NCBI GenBank assembly: GCA_000991135.1
Contig: LBST01000002.1
Location: 24,886 to 88,885, forward strand
Length of the DNA: 64,000 nt
DNA from: Candidatus Roizmanbacteria bacterium GW2011_GWC1_37_12
GTDB taxonomy: Bacteria; Patescibacteriota; Microgenomatia; UBA1406; GWC2-37-13
Direction: 5' to 3'
In this document: positions 1 through 8,014 of the stretch, one piece after another
Position numbering within the stretch: position 1 is the first letter of the stretch
Layout of the letters: every line of letters starts with the position of its first letter
Program-made: the position numbers and the translations under genes
The notes under the pieces: generated by a model
Told to the model about the DNA's origin: nothing
Seen by the model: only the letters and a program-made list of their open reading frames with translations
The model's database searches: none

Positions 1-710
1 TCAAAAATCCTGACAAAAGCAATCACGCCTCGGTGAGAATCGTAGTACGAATCAAATATTAAAGAAAGCGAAGACGCCTGTTTTTGAATCAATGACTTGG
101 GGGACGGTATTTTCTCTATCACTGCTTTTAACAACTCTTCAACACCCACTCCCGTCTTAGCCGACACTGTAAATATTACTTCTTCTTTTATCCCCAAAAA
201 ATCCATCAACTGTTTTTTTGTTTTTTCAACATCGGCGCTTGGCAAATCGATTTTATTGACAACAGGAATAATGATTAAATTTTTCTCAATTGCTTTATAA
301 GCGTTGGAAATTGTCTGGGCCTGAATGCCTTGAGTAGCGTCAACAAGAAGTATTACTCCTTCGACACAAGCCAATGTTCTATCGACTTCATAAGAAAAAT
401 CCACGTGTCCGGGAGTATCTATTAGATTTAAAATTATTTGATTAGTTGATTCCGGATTACGTATTTCGGATTTAGATTTAATCCGTAATTCGTCATTCGT
501 AATTAAATAATTATTTAATTCATAGAGCATTCTAACAGGAGCAAGTTTAATCGTTATTCCTCTTTCCCTCGAAATCGGATTGCGATCCAACATTTGTTCA
601 TCGTGTTCTCCCGCTTCAACCGTCCCAGTCAATTCCAACAACCTGTCGGCTAATGTCGACTTCCCATGGTCAACATGAGCAATAATGGCGAAATTTCTGA
701 TATTATTCAT
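1..710 (-). CDS. lepA: Elongation factor 4 / LepA GTPase, N-terminal part, truncated by the window start
   Basis: Reverse-strand translation from ATG at 710: MNNIRNFAIIAHVDHGKSTLADRLLELTGTV...ERGITIKLAPVRMLYE...ILNLIDTPGHVDFSYEVDRTLACVEGVILLVDATQGIQAQT...VVNKIDLPSAD; G1, G3 and G4 motifs. Absent from the ORF track because it runs off the edge. Confidence 0.93.
   Translation of the reverse strand, partial: MNNIRNFAIIAHVDHGKSTLADRLLELTGTVEAGEHDEQMLDRNPISRERGITIKLAPVRMLYELNNYLITNDELRIKSKSEIRNPESTNQIILNLIDTPGHVDFSYEVDRTLACVEGVILLVDATQGIQAQTISNAYKAIEKNLIIIPVVNKIDLPSADVEKTKKQLMDFLGIKEEVIFTVSAKTGVGVEELLKAVIEKIPSPKSLIQKQASSLSLIFDSYYDSHRGVIAFVRIF
437..528. repeat. Heptad-period repeat hairpin inside lepA
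   Basis: Arm 1 gattagt|tgattcc|ggattac|gtatttc|ggattta; arm 2 aatccgt|aattcgt|cattcgt|aatta. Confidence 0.8.
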
Positions 711-713
711 TTA

Positions 714-1208
714 ATGAGATATCTATATATCTTAATAATTTTTTTAAGAATACTTTTTGCTCTTTTAATCTTTAGATTACCGCAACTTTCAGTAATTGTA
801 TCATTTTTTCTCGACGTAGTTGACGGCGATTTCGCGCCATCTGCCATAACTAAAAAACAATATCAGTTTGTAGATAAAACTGTTGATTTTTTTGTTTATA
901 TCTTTGAAATGATTTATGCCTGGATCAATTTTCGAGACTTTAGATTATTTTTGCTGGCGCTCCTCCTTTGGAGATTTATAGGAATGGTTGTTTTTTATAT
1001 AACTAAAAACAGACGGTATTTTATTATCTTTGGTAATTATTTTGAGAATGCTTTTTATGTGATTTTCTTTAATTTCATCGTCATCAATTTTGTCTTTACA
1101 TTAATAACCGTTTTTGCCTTCAAACTTTTCCAAGAATGGTTCATCCACGTCGCCGATCTATCAGTAAGAGAGGATATTTTCAAGAAGAAAAGAAACTGGA
1201 AAAAATAA
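714..1208 (+). CDS. Small polytopic membrane protein; possible degenerate CDP-alcohol phosphatidyltransferase-like protein
   Basis: ORF 666..1208; better start MRYLYIL at 714 avoids overlapping the divergent lepA. Several TM segments and a DVVDGDFA...FVDKTVD motif. Confidence 0.6.
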   Translation: MRYLYILIIFLRILFALLIFRLPQLSVIVSFFLDVVDGDFAPSAITKKQYQFVDKTVDFFVYIFEMIYAWINFRDFRLFLLALLLWRFIGMVVFYITKNRRYFIIFGNYFENAFYVIFFNFIVINFVFTLITVFAFKLFQEWFIHVADLSVREDIFKKKRNWKK

Positions 1209-1244
1209 GTAATAATATAACAATTTTTTGTTTATAATAATGTA

Positions 1245-2513
1245 ATGATCGCAAAGATCAGCCAATATCTAAAGAAATTCAAATATAGACTGCTGATTTT
1301 CTTAGCTATTTTAGGGCCGGGGATTATTACCGCTGTTGCCGATAACGACGCCGGAGGCGTCGCCACCTATACAGTAGCGGCCTCACTTTTTGGTATGGCT
1401 TCTCGCTTTCTCATCATCCCTGAAGCGATTTTACTCGCAGTTACCCAAGACGTCGGCGCCCGAATCGCTATTGTCACCAGAAAAGGACTCGGAAGTCTGA
1501 TAAGAGAAAGATACGGAGTAGCAATTTCCATGTTCATTTTTGCTCTGTACTTTATTACTAACCAAGGTGTCGTTCTTCAAAATGTTTCTGGACTCAAATC
1601 CGCCTTTCAACTTTTTAATCTCCCTTGGCAACTTTTTCTTATTCTTACTTGTATTTTTCTAATTCTTATCGTCATTAAATTTAATTACAAAAAACTACAA
1701 AATATATTTCTATTTATGATTTTGTTTTATTTTGCCTATGTTGTTTCAGCAGTCCTATCTCGACCCAACTGGGGAGATGCCATGAGAGAAAGTTTTGTCT
1801 GGCCGAAAAATATAAATGTCGGCGATTTTAAGTTTTGGTTCTCGAGAATCGCTGTTCTTGGTACGACAATTACGGCTTGGGGTCAATTTTTCATCTCAAG
1901 TTTTATCCTCGATAAAAATCTGACACCATCTCATCTTAAAGCAGAGAAAACGGAAATTTTTTTGGGCGCCATTGTCACTAGCTTTTTCTCTCTCATGATG
2001 GCTGTTGCCGTTACCTATACTCTGTTTGTCAACAATATCAAAGTATCTGACGGTTATTCAGCTGCTTTAGCGATGACTCCTTTGGCAGGAAAGCTTTCTA
2101 CTCTTCTTTTTTCTTTTGGTTTGCTTGGCGCCTCGATTCTTGGCCTGACCATTGTTCCTTTGGCTACAGCCTATGTTTTTTCCGAGATGTTTGGCTTTGA
2201 AGGTAGCTTGGATGCCAATTTCAAAAAAGGCAGGCTTTTCTACAGTTTTTTCATCATCCAGATTGTCATCTCTCTTATAATTTCCCTCTTTCCTCATACA
2301 TCGCTTTTTCAGCTGACTCTTTACGCAGACTTCTTAAACGGCGCCATGCTTCCGATTATTTTTTTCTTTTTGATTAGGTTTTCCGGAGACGAGGAGATTA
2401 TGGGAAAATACAGGGTTGCTGGTTTTTCAAGATTTGTTATAGTTGCCTCTGCCATTATTATTACCGGAGCGGTTCTTATTACATTTTTAGGAAAGATATT
2501 TAATTTTAGCTGA
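1245..2513 (+). CDS. Nramp-family divalent metal transporter-like protein
   Basis: GPGIITAVADNDAGGVATYTVAASLFGM N-terminal signature, about 11 TM segments, 422 aa. Confidence 0.85.
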   Translation: MIAKISQYLKKFKYRLLIFLAILGPGIITAVADNDAGGVATYTVAASLFGMASRFLIIPEAILLAVTQDVGARIAIVTRKGLGSLIRERYGVAISMFIFALYFITNQGVVLQNVSGLKSAFQLFNLPWQLFLILTCIFLILIVIKFNYKKLQNIFLFMILFYFAYVVSAVLSRPNWGDAMRESFVWPKNINVGDFKFWFSRIAVLGTTITAWGQFFISSFILDKNLTPSHLKAEKTEIFLGAIVTSFFSLMMAVAVTYTLFVNNIKVSDGYSAALAMTPLAGKLSTLLFSFGLLGASILGLTIVPLATAYVFSEMFGFEGSLDANFKKGRLFYSFFIIQIVISLIISLFPHTSLFQLTLYADFLNGAMLPIIFFFLIRFSGDEEIMGKYRVAGFSRFVIVASAIIITGAVLITFLGKIFNFS

Positions 2514-3243
2514 TAGTCTGGCGGTACTTTTCAATTCCTTCTTTAGTTTCACCAAAATAGACCTGCTTACCGCTGTCCAAAACCAACACTTTATGACAGT
2601 AGTTTTCAATTTGTTCTGACGAATGGGTTACTAAAACTAAAGTTGCTCCCTGCTTTTGAAATTCTTTAATTCTTGTTAGGCATTTTTCCTGGAAACGAAT
2701 GTCACCGACAGCCAAAATCTCGTCAACCAATAAAATGTCTGGTTTTTCGGCGACGGCGACGGAAAAAGCCAGTCTCATATACATTCCTGATGAATAATGT
2801 TTAACCGGCTGGTCCATAAAATCATGAAGTTCGGAAAAATCGACGATTCCTTTGTAAAGCCTATCCATCTCTTTTCTTTTTATGCCGAGAATCGAAGCGT
2901 TAAGATAGGCGTTTTCCTTGCCTGTTAGCTCCGGATGAAAACCCGCTCCAAGCTCGATTAAAGGAGCCACCCGTCCGGAAACGGTGATTCTGCCGTCTGA
3001 TGGCTTGGTGACGCCGGCAATAATCTTTAAAAGAGTCGATTTTCCCGATCCGTTCCGACCAAGAATTCCCAGCGACTCTCCCTTTTTTATTTCAAAATTC
3101 AGATGGGACAGAGCGCTTAATAAATATTTGGTTGATTGTCCGGAAAATAAAGCCGGCAAAAATTCCTTGAAAGTTCGTTGTTTTTGCAAAGAATAAAGTT
3201 TTGTTAAATTTTCTGCTTTTATCATATTAAACGTAGTCGGCAA
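2506..3243 (-). CDS. Polysaccharide/teichoic-acid type ABC transporter ATP-binding protein (Wzt-like, no C-terminal carbohydrate-binding domain)
   Basis: Walker A GRNGSGKST, signature YSSGMYMRLAFSVAVAEKPDILLVDEILAVGD; 245 aa; next to an ABC-2 permease. Confidence 0.93.
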   Translation of the reverse strand: MPTTFNMIKAENLTKLYSLQKQRTFKEFLPALFSGQSTKYLLSALSHLNFEIKKGESLGILGRNGSGKSTLLKIIAGVTKPSDGRITVSGRVAPLIELGAGFHPELTGKENAYLNASILGIKRKEMDRLYKGIVDFSELHDFMDQPVKHYSSGMYMRLAFSVAVAEKPDILLVDEILAVGDIRFQEKCLTRIKEFQKQGATLVLVTHSSEQIENYCHKVLVLDSGKQVYFGETKEGIEKYRQTIS

Positions 3244-4027
3244 ATTTTCCTTCCAACTTTTTAAATATTAAAAAAGCGACCAGAAAGAAAATTAAAGAAG
3301 ATAGAGCGGCAATTTTTAAGCTGTTTAGATTGGGCGGCGAATCGGTAAATATCACCTGGCGGTAGGCGTTGATTATCACCGACATCGGATTCAAAGAAAA
3401 GATAAACCGGTACTTTTCCGGAAACTGTTCGACTGGGTAGATCACCGGAGTCAGATAAAACCAAAGCGAGACAATGAGAGTCAGAAGATATTGGATGTCC
3501 CTATAAAATAGATTTAAAGTCGATATTAAAAGCGAAAATCCAGCGGTGAAAATCAATTGAATAATAAATATCGGAATAACCCAGATAACCTGGGGTGTCA
3601 AAGCAGTTTTATAATAAATAAAAAACGGTACAAGCACCAAACAAGAATAAAAAAAATCAACCATTTTGGCAATAATAGTGCCGTAAACCAGAATTTCCCT
3701 CGGAAAGTAAATCTTTGTGATTAACGATGAGTTACTCGTCAAAGAATTGACCGATGACGAAAGACTCAAGGCAAAAAAATTCCAGGGCAAAAGACCGACG
3801 ACTAAAAATATGATATAAGGAACCGAATAAAAAGACACCCTGAAGACTGTCGAAAAAACAAAAGATAAAACAACTATCTGGAAGAGGGGATTAAGAACAA
3901 CCCAGGCATAACCGAGGATTGATTGCTTATACCTTTGAGAAATCTCTCTGTAGGCAAGATTAAAAAGCAGCTCCCGATAGGAAAAAAATAGCTTTATATT
4001 GGCGAAAAGTTTCTTGACTTTATCCAT
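3227..4027 (-). CDS. ABC-2 type polysaccharide export permease (Wzm-like)
   Basis: YREISQRYKQSILGYAWVVLNPLFQIVVLSFVF... six TM segments; overlaps the Wzt-like gene start. Confidence 0.93.
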   Translation of the reverse strand: MDKVKKLFANIKLFFSYRELLFNLAYREISQRYKQSILGYAWVVLNPLFQIVVLSFVFSTVFRVSFYSVPYIIFLVVGLLPWNFFALSLSSSVNSLTSNSSLITKIYFPREILVYGTIIAKMVDFFYSCLVLVPFFIYYKTALTPQVIWVIPIFIIQLIFTAGFSLLISTLNLFYRDIQYLLTLIVSLWFYLTPVIYPVEQFPEKYRFIFSLNPMSVIINAYRQVIFTDSPPNLNSLKIAALSSLIFFLVAFLIFKKLEGKFADYV

Positions 4028-4029
4028 AC

Positions 4030-4764
4030 TTATATTTTATCACTTTGATCTAAGAGAAAGCTAGCTTTTATAAAACCAGATACATTCCTTAATCTCTCAA
4101 CTACAAACTTCCAATTGAATTTAATAATATCCTTATGCTTAAAATATAACCTCCACCAATTAACCATGTCCTGCCTCGCCTTAAAATTTCCCATCGTTTT
4201 TGTCGTCGTCATGTGATTATGAAGAACTTTAGCGTCTTTAACGATCCCCATTTTATATCCGGCTTTTTTAAATCTCAAAAAAAAATCCACATCTTCAAGA
4301 TAGGCAAAAAATCTCTCGTCAAATCCTTTCAATTTTTTAAAGACATTAGTTTTTATTAGTAAGCAAGCAGCAGTCAGCCCGTCTAATTCGTAATTCGTAA
4401 TTCGTAATTCTTTAATTAATTTAATCTTTCCATAGGGAAATACTTGATAACCGTAATTTTCAACTTCCCCATTCGGGTTAACCAAAATAGGGGATACTGC
4501 ATCCAATTTACTTTTTTCTGCCACTTCGATTAAACGTTTAATCGAAGTATCATCATAGAATTCAATATCATCATTCAATATCAGCATCCACTTTGTCTTG
4601 ACATCTTTTGCCCCCTTATTGACGCCTCCAGCAAACCCTAAGTTTTTCTTTTTATTATCAATAATAACGACTTTGTAAGGTTTGTCTTTAAAGTAATTTA
4701 ATAAGTATTTTAAACCTTTTACGTTATTTAAAGTTGGAATAACCACCGTTATCTTCACTTTCAT
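4030..4764 (-). CDS. Glycosyltransferase family 2
   Basis: VVIPTLNNVKGLKYLL...NLGFAGGVNKGAK...LILNDDIEF; carries an in-frame repeat tract (ELRITNYEL). Confidence 0.88.
   Translation of the reverse strand: MKVKITVVIPTLNNVKGLKYLLNYFKDKPYKVVIIDNKKKNLGFAGGVNKGAKDVKTKWMLILNDDIEFYDDTSIKRLIEVAEKSKLDAVSPILVNPNGEVENYGYQVFPYGKIKLIKELRITNYELDGLTAACLLIKTNVFKKLKGFDERFFAYLEDVDFFLRFKKAGYKMGIVKDAKVLHNHMTTTKTMGNFKARQDMVNWWRLYFKHKDIIKFNWKFVVERLRNVSGFIKASFLLDQSDKI
4385..4416. repeat. Heptad-period repeat (AATTCGT)3 AATTCTT in a GT2 CDS
   Basis: aattcgt aattcgt aattcgt aattctt taat; 29/32 identical to 53734-53765. Confidence 0.85.
4523..4548. repeat. 26-bp perfect palindrome inside a GT2 CDS
   Basis: acttcgattaaac|gtttaatcgaagt. 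Confidence 0.92.
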
Positions 4765-4771
4765 AGCAGTA

Positions 4772-5785
4772 TTATAACAGTATTTTTCTTACCGATTTTA
4801 TTATCGCCTCGCTATCTATTTCTTCATAACGTAAAAGTTCTTCTGTTAAACCAGAACAAGGTATCTTACGAACACAAAGATGAACAAAATTAGTAATTCG
4901 TTGTTGAAGATTATTGACTAATAGAGATGAGATGGCTTCGCCGATCCCACCATAAGGATAATGGTCTTCGACTACTATAATATTTTTATATTCTTCAGTT
5001 AATTTGATAATTGTTTTTTCATCCAATGGCTTAACAGAATAACAATCCAACACTAAAGCGTCTATTCCTTCCTCGATAAGTTCCTTTTGTGCCTTTAATG
5101 CCTCGTGGACTGTTATCCCTGCCGCTATAATCAGTATTTTTAATTTTTCATTTTTAGTTTTTAATTTAAAAATCTTGCTTCCTCCCATCTTAAATCTTTC
5201 ATTTTCACTATAAATAATGGGCGTTTTATTTCTTGTCAGTCTCAAATAAAATATTCCTTTATTTGCTGCCATAAGCTTAGTTAATTTTTTAGCTGATACG
5301 GCATCTGCCGGATAAAAAACAACGCTGTTTAAAATACTGCGAAACATGGCAATATCTTCAAGTCCCATCTGGGATGGGCCGTCGGCTCCTATCGAAACAC
5401 CGGAGTGAGAACCGACTATATTTAAGGACCCTGACCCGCTTTTACTAACTTGACTATATTGGGCCATCCTTACCTGATCAAACGTTTGGGTAAGAAAAGA
5501 AGCGAATGTGGAAAGAAAAGGAATATAGCCAATTTTTGAAAGACCCAAAGCAACGCTCATCATATTCTCTTCAGCGATGAACATCTCAAAAAACCGATCG
5601 GGAAATCTTTTTTGAAATTCATTTTCAAAGGTAGAATTGGCTACTTCAGCATCAAGAACGACGACGTTTTGATTTTCTTTACCAAGTTCAACCAGAGCTT
5701 CGCCATAAGCTCCTCGCGTGGAGTAGAAACTTGATTCCGAAATTCTTACTTTAAGTCTATTTAAAACTTTTTGAATTTTTTTCAT
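4772..5785 (-). CDS. Transketolase, C-terminal (pyrimidine-binding) subunit
   Basis: RGAYGEALVELGKENQNVVVLDAEVANST...FIAEENMMSVALGLSKIGYIPFLSTFASF...GADGPSQMGLEDIAMFRSI. Confidence 0.92.
   Translation of the reverse strand: MKKIQKVLNRLKVRISESSFYSTRGAYGEALVELGKENQNVVVLDAEVANSTFENEFQKRFPDRFFEMFIAEENMMSVALGLSKIGYIPFLSTFASFLTQTFDQVRMAQYSQVSKSGSGSLNIVGSHSGVSIGADGPSQMGLEDIAMFRSILNSVVFYPADAVSAKKLTKLMAANKGIFYLRLTRNKTPIIYSENERFKMGGSKIFKLKTKNEKLKILIIAAGITVHEALKAQKELIEEGIDALVLDCYSVKPLDEKTIIKLTEEYKNIIVVEDHYPYGGIGEAISSLLVNNLQQRITNFVHLCVRKIPCSGLTEELLRYEEIDSEAIIKSVRKILL
5135..5175. repeat. Heptad-period T-rich repeat in the transketolase C-subunit CDS
   Basis: tattttt aattttt cattttt agttttt aatttaa; encodes FKLKTKNEKLKIL. 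Confidence 0.7.
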
Positions 5786-6639
5786 TTGTCTAATTCTTTT
5801 ATCGCTAATCTCAACTCCTTTTTATCAAGTGTCTTTCCATGCCAGTTTTCTTTATTTTCCAAAAAAGACACACCCTTACCTTTGATTGTTTTGGCAATGA
5901 CCATTTTAGGTTTTGAAGCATGCGTTCCCGAAGAAACCTTTTTAAAAGCTCTATATATTTCACTTATTACATGTCCATTTTCAATAATAATTGTTTCCCA
6001 ACCAAAAGCCCTAGCTTTTTTCTCATAGTTATAGATGTCCCAACCTTCTTCAGTTTCCCCATACTGTCCGAGACGATTAACGTCTATTATTGCTATTAAA
6101 TTATTTAATTTATAGTAGGCGGCAATTTCCATCGCCTCCCAAACCTGTCCCTCGGCCATTTCAGAATCTCCTAAAAGTACCCAAATCTTTGGCTCTCTCT
6201 TTATTTTTAATTTTTTATTCTTAATTCTCAATTTTACTCCGAGCGCCATTCCTACACCAACAGATAATCCTTGCCCTAGGCTTCCTGCTGCTACATCAAT
6301 AAAATCAAGTTTTGGAACAGGATGGCCCTCATACGGCGAGCCAAATTTTCTCAGTCGATTTACCCAATCAGAGGGAACAACGCCCAAAGCCGAATAAAGA
6401 GCATACAAAAGCGGTGCAGCGTGACCTTTGGAAAGAAGGAATTTGTCGTTTTTATCAAAAAATCCTCTGAAAAATAAGGTTGTTAAAAGCTCGACTGCTG
6501 AAAGCGAAGAAGTCGGATGACCGCTTCCTGCATTTGTTGTCGAAACTAAGATTTCATATCTGACTTTTTTGCAAATTTCTCTTAATTTACCTTCATCCAT
6601 ATATTTAAGAGTAACAAAATCTAATAAATAATCCAACAA
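5782..6639 (-). CDS. Transketolase, N-terminal (ThDP-binding) subunit
   Basis: GSGHPTSSLSAVELLTTLFF, GHAAPLLYA, VLLGDSEMAEGQVWEAMEIA; 4-nt overlap with the partner; start could be the internal MDEGKL. Confidence 0.92.
   Translation of the reverse strand: MLDYLLDFVTLKYMDEGKLREICKKVRYEILVSTTNAGSGHPTSSLSAVELLTTLFFRGFFDKNDKFLLSKGHAAPLLYALYSALGVVPSDWVNRLRKFGSPYEGHPVPKLDFIDVAAGSLGQGLSVGVGMALGVKLRIKNKKLKIKREPKIWVLLGDSEMAEGQVWEAMEIAAYYKLNNLIAIIDVNRLGQYGETEEGWDIYNYEKKARAFGWETIIIENGHVISEIYRAFKKVSSGTHASKPKMVIAKTIKGKGVSFLENKENWHGKTLDKKELRLAIKELDK
6201..6235. repeat. Heptad-period T-rich repeat in the transketolase N-subunit CDS
   Basis: ttatttt taatttt ttattct taattct caatttt; encodes LRIKNKKLKIK. Confidence 0.7.
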
Positions 6640-6669
6640 AAACCATCATCTTCTTTCTTAGATTCTTTT

Positions 6670-6678
6670 TGGTAGAAT
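6670..6678 (+). promoter_or_regulatory. Extended -10 promoter, 6 nt before the GT4 start
   Basis: TGG-TAGAAT. Confidence 0.5.
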
Positions 6679-6684
6679 AAATGA

Positions 6685-8013
6685 ATGAATATTGCCTTTG
6701 AGATCAGCCCGATGATGACTGCTTCCGGGTCATTCGGTGATAAATCCGGAGTCTACCGGTATACCTACGGTATGATAACTTCTTTCAGCAAGTATCTGAA
6801 AAAAAAAGACAGGAAATCAAAAATCATTCTTTTCTCATTCAACTACGATTTTCTCAAACAACCTCTCAATCCGGAGCTATATGATCTTTTTAAAAACAAT
6901 AACGTCGTTTACTTGGACAAATTATCAAAGCTTCGTAAGAAAAGATTCATCGACGGTGAATTTTTTGACATTCCTTTGATCAAGGGAATTTTAAAACCTT
7001 TTAATAGAATATTCGGACTAAAAACAATGTACTCTAAATTTTTGAATACGGTAAAATTTGAAAATTATCTGAAAGACCTAGATCGCGAGTTTAAAAAAAG
7101 ATCGGTCACCCATATCGTTCATTCGGAGACCAGTTTTTTTCCATTAAAGGAATACAAAAATATCATTACCATATACGATCTGACCGCTTTTATTGTGCCG
7201 GAGTTCCATCGGTCGGAGACCATTGACCTACAGACAAGGAAGTTAAAATTTGCCAAAAAACACTGCCAGGGGATAATCTGCATTAGCCAATCGACCAAAA
7301 GAGACCTATTGAACTATTCCCGCGAGTTTAGACAAAAAAAAATTATGATCGGTTATCCAGGCGTAGAAGAATTATTCTTAAAAAATGTAAAATCAGATCA
7401 TAACAAAAATCATCATATTATTTGCCTTATAAATAATAAAAAGATCTCTATAAAATCTAAGAAATATTTTCTTTACTACGGTACCTTTGAACCAAGAAAG
7501 AATTTGAATTATCTCGTAAAAGCTTTTATCGATCTGATCGAATCTAAAAAAATTCCTGAAAATTTTAAACTTTTAATGATTGGGGGGAAAGGATGGGGTG
7601 ATATAAGAACTAAAATAATAGATTATCTTAAGGAAAATTACCCTGCTGAAGATAAAATACCGATAACCATATCTAATTTTATCAATGATAAAGACTTAAT
7701 TAAAATAATTAAAAATGCCTATGCTTTAGTTTATCCCAGTTTTTATGAAGGATTTGGTCTTCCTGTTCTTGAAAGCATGGTACTCGGAACACCGGTAATC
7801 TGTTCGGAAAATTCGTCGTTAACCGAAGTAGGCGGAGATTCGGTCTTATATGTCAACCCCAGAAATTTCAATGATTTAAAGGTTAAGATTTCTTACTTGA
7901 TAAAAAATAAAAAGATTGCTCATATAATGTCCAAGGATGGCTTGGAGCAAAGTAAGAAATTTAATTGGACTGACACCGCAAAAAAGTTCTACAAATTTAT
8001 AAAAGAATTATAG
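6685..8013 (+). CDS. Glycosyltransferase family 4
   Basis: YYGTFEPRKNLNYLVKAF...PSFYEGFGLPVLESMVLGTPVICSENSSLTEVGG. Confidence 0.9.
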   Translation: MNIAFEISPMMTASGSFGDKSGVYRYTYGMITSFSKYLKKKDRKSKIILFSFNYDFLKQPLNPELYDLFKNNNVVYLDKLSKLRKKRFIDGEFFDIPLIKGILKPFNRIFGLKTMYSKFLNTVKFENYLKDLDREFKKRSVTHIVHSETSFFPLKEYKNIITIYDLTAFIVPEFHRSETIDLQTRKLKFAKKHCQGIICISQSTKRDLLNYSREFRQKKIMIGYPGVEELFLKNVKSDHNKNHHIICLINNKKISIKSKKYFLYYGTFEPRKNLNYLVKAFIDLIESKKIPENFKLLMIGGKGWGDIRTKIIDYLKENYPAEDKIPITISNFINDKDLIKIIKNAYALVYPSFYEGFGLPVLESMVLGTPVICSENSSLTEVGGDSVLYVNPRNFNDLKVKISYLIKNKKIAHIMSKDGLEQSKKFNWTDTAKKFYKFIKEL

Positions 8014-8014
8014 T

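Noticed and set aside
1340-1370. Palindrome gacgccggaggcgtc in the Nramp-like gene
   Set aside because: Short, and it encodes the conserved DNDAGGVA family motif, so it is explained by protein conservation.
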